This document shows, one piece after another, positions 44,069-44,267 of a stretch of DNA of 44,267 nucleotides (its first letter is position 1; each line of letters starts with the position of its first letter). The stretch comes from an uncultured Bacteroidales bacterium (GTDB lineage Bacteria > Bacteroidota > Bacteroidia > Bacteroidales > FEN-979). The stretch is taken from positions 1 to 44,267 of the forward strand of contig CAIVAT010000054.1 of NCBI GenBank assembly GCA_903903985.1, written 5' to 3'. The notes below the pieces were generated by a model that searched no databases, had not been told where the DNA came from, and saw only the letters and a list, made by a program, of their open reading frames with translations. Both the position numbers and the translations under genes were made by a program.

Positions 44069-44267
44069 TCAGGAGACGGATGACTTGAACTCCTTCACCG
44101 CTTTTTTCCATTCCTTTAAAAGCCTGATGCCTTCCAAGGCCAACCGTTCCAGCCTTGCCTGCGAAACATGAATGTCGGGGATGTCTTTCAGAATTTCATT
44201 CCGCTGATTTTTCCAGTTGCGGATATCATCTATTAACCGCACATCCAACCGCACATCCAACCGCACA
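44069..44267 (-). CDS. Unrecognised protein, C-terminal part
   Basis: The frame is open to the window edge and 65 residues remain. The end is helical and charged (VSQARLERLALEGIRLLKEW, KKAVKEFKSSVS). The first part repeats VRLD because the DNA carries a 12-bp tandem repeat (ACCGCACATCCA on the plus strand, 44237-44267). No family is recognised. The gene is on the same strand as copA, 28 bases upstream, so both could be in one transcript. Confidence 0.6.
   Translation of the reverse strand, partial: VRLDVRLDVRLIDDIRNWKNQRNEILKDIPDIHVSQARLERLALEGIRLLKEWKKAVKEFKSSVS

Overview
The window looks like a chromosomal segment from a member of the Bacteroidota, probably an uncultured Bacteroidales-like lineage. 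The reasons are a type IX secretion (T9SS) C-terminal sorting domain at the left edge, repeated TAnnTTTG promoter boxes just upstream of genes, few recognisable Shine-Dalgarno sites, LytTR/LytS-type two-component pairs, a Porin_O_P-type porin, and a Bacteroidota-style NADH dehydrogenase operon with a short NuoG. No rRNA, tRNA, CRISPR array or insertion sequence was seen. Most genes lie on the minus strand.

Layout. 2-514: the end of a secreted phospholipase-D-like protein with a T9SS tail. 523-2223: an uncharacterised protein with a transglutaminase-like Cys/His/Asp pattern. 2531-2992: a rubrerythrin/ferritin-like protein. 3154-16864: a complete nuo operon on the minus strand, transcribed nuoA-B-C-D-E-F-G-H-I-J-[four-helix-bundle ORF]-K-L-M-N. 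16865-18395: a gene-poor stretch with a small exported DUF4402-like protein, a decayed LytTR fragment and a strong hairpin. 18396-19019: tmk. 19048-25532: a six-gene minus-strand cluster transcribed histidine kinase, LytTR regulator, TolC, MacA-like adaptor, ABC ATPase, FtsX/MacB-like permease. 25675-27787: rpoN and a membrane protein on the plus strand. 27788-32975: an outer-membrane barrel protein, a sugar-nucleotidyltransferase, a sugar MFS transporter and a TPR membrane protein. 33050-39193: a phosphate-starvation operon transcribed porin-pstS-pstC-pstA-pstB-phoU. 39332-41692: a TPR/PAS sensor kinase. 41756-44041: a copper P-type ATPase. The right edge holds the end of an unrecognised protein.

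How the genes work together. The nuo genes encode NADH:quinone oxidoreductase, so the organism respires with NADH and pumps ions. The kinase/regulator/TolC/adaptor/ABC cluster forms a self-contained, probably self-regulated tripartite export system. The porin and Pst genes take phosphate across both membranes. In front of the porin are four direct repeats with an 11-bp period, resembling TTAACA-type PhoP/PhoB boxes, placed just upstream of a TAnnTTTG promoter box; this is the clearest regulatory site in the window.

The most unusual overall feature is the non-coding DNA. Most gaps inside the minus-strand operons carry short iterated words of several families (TTGAATATT-, GCAAAATGCAAA-, CGTAATT-, TTTCGCTA-, GCGTCTTA-, GTCACCCT-type) or GC-rich extragenic palindromes. 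One word family also forms inverted flanks around the four-helix-bundle ORF that interrupts the nuo operon. No firmly new biological system was identified; the four-helix-bundle module, the repeat families and the Pho-like array are the best candidates for follow-up.
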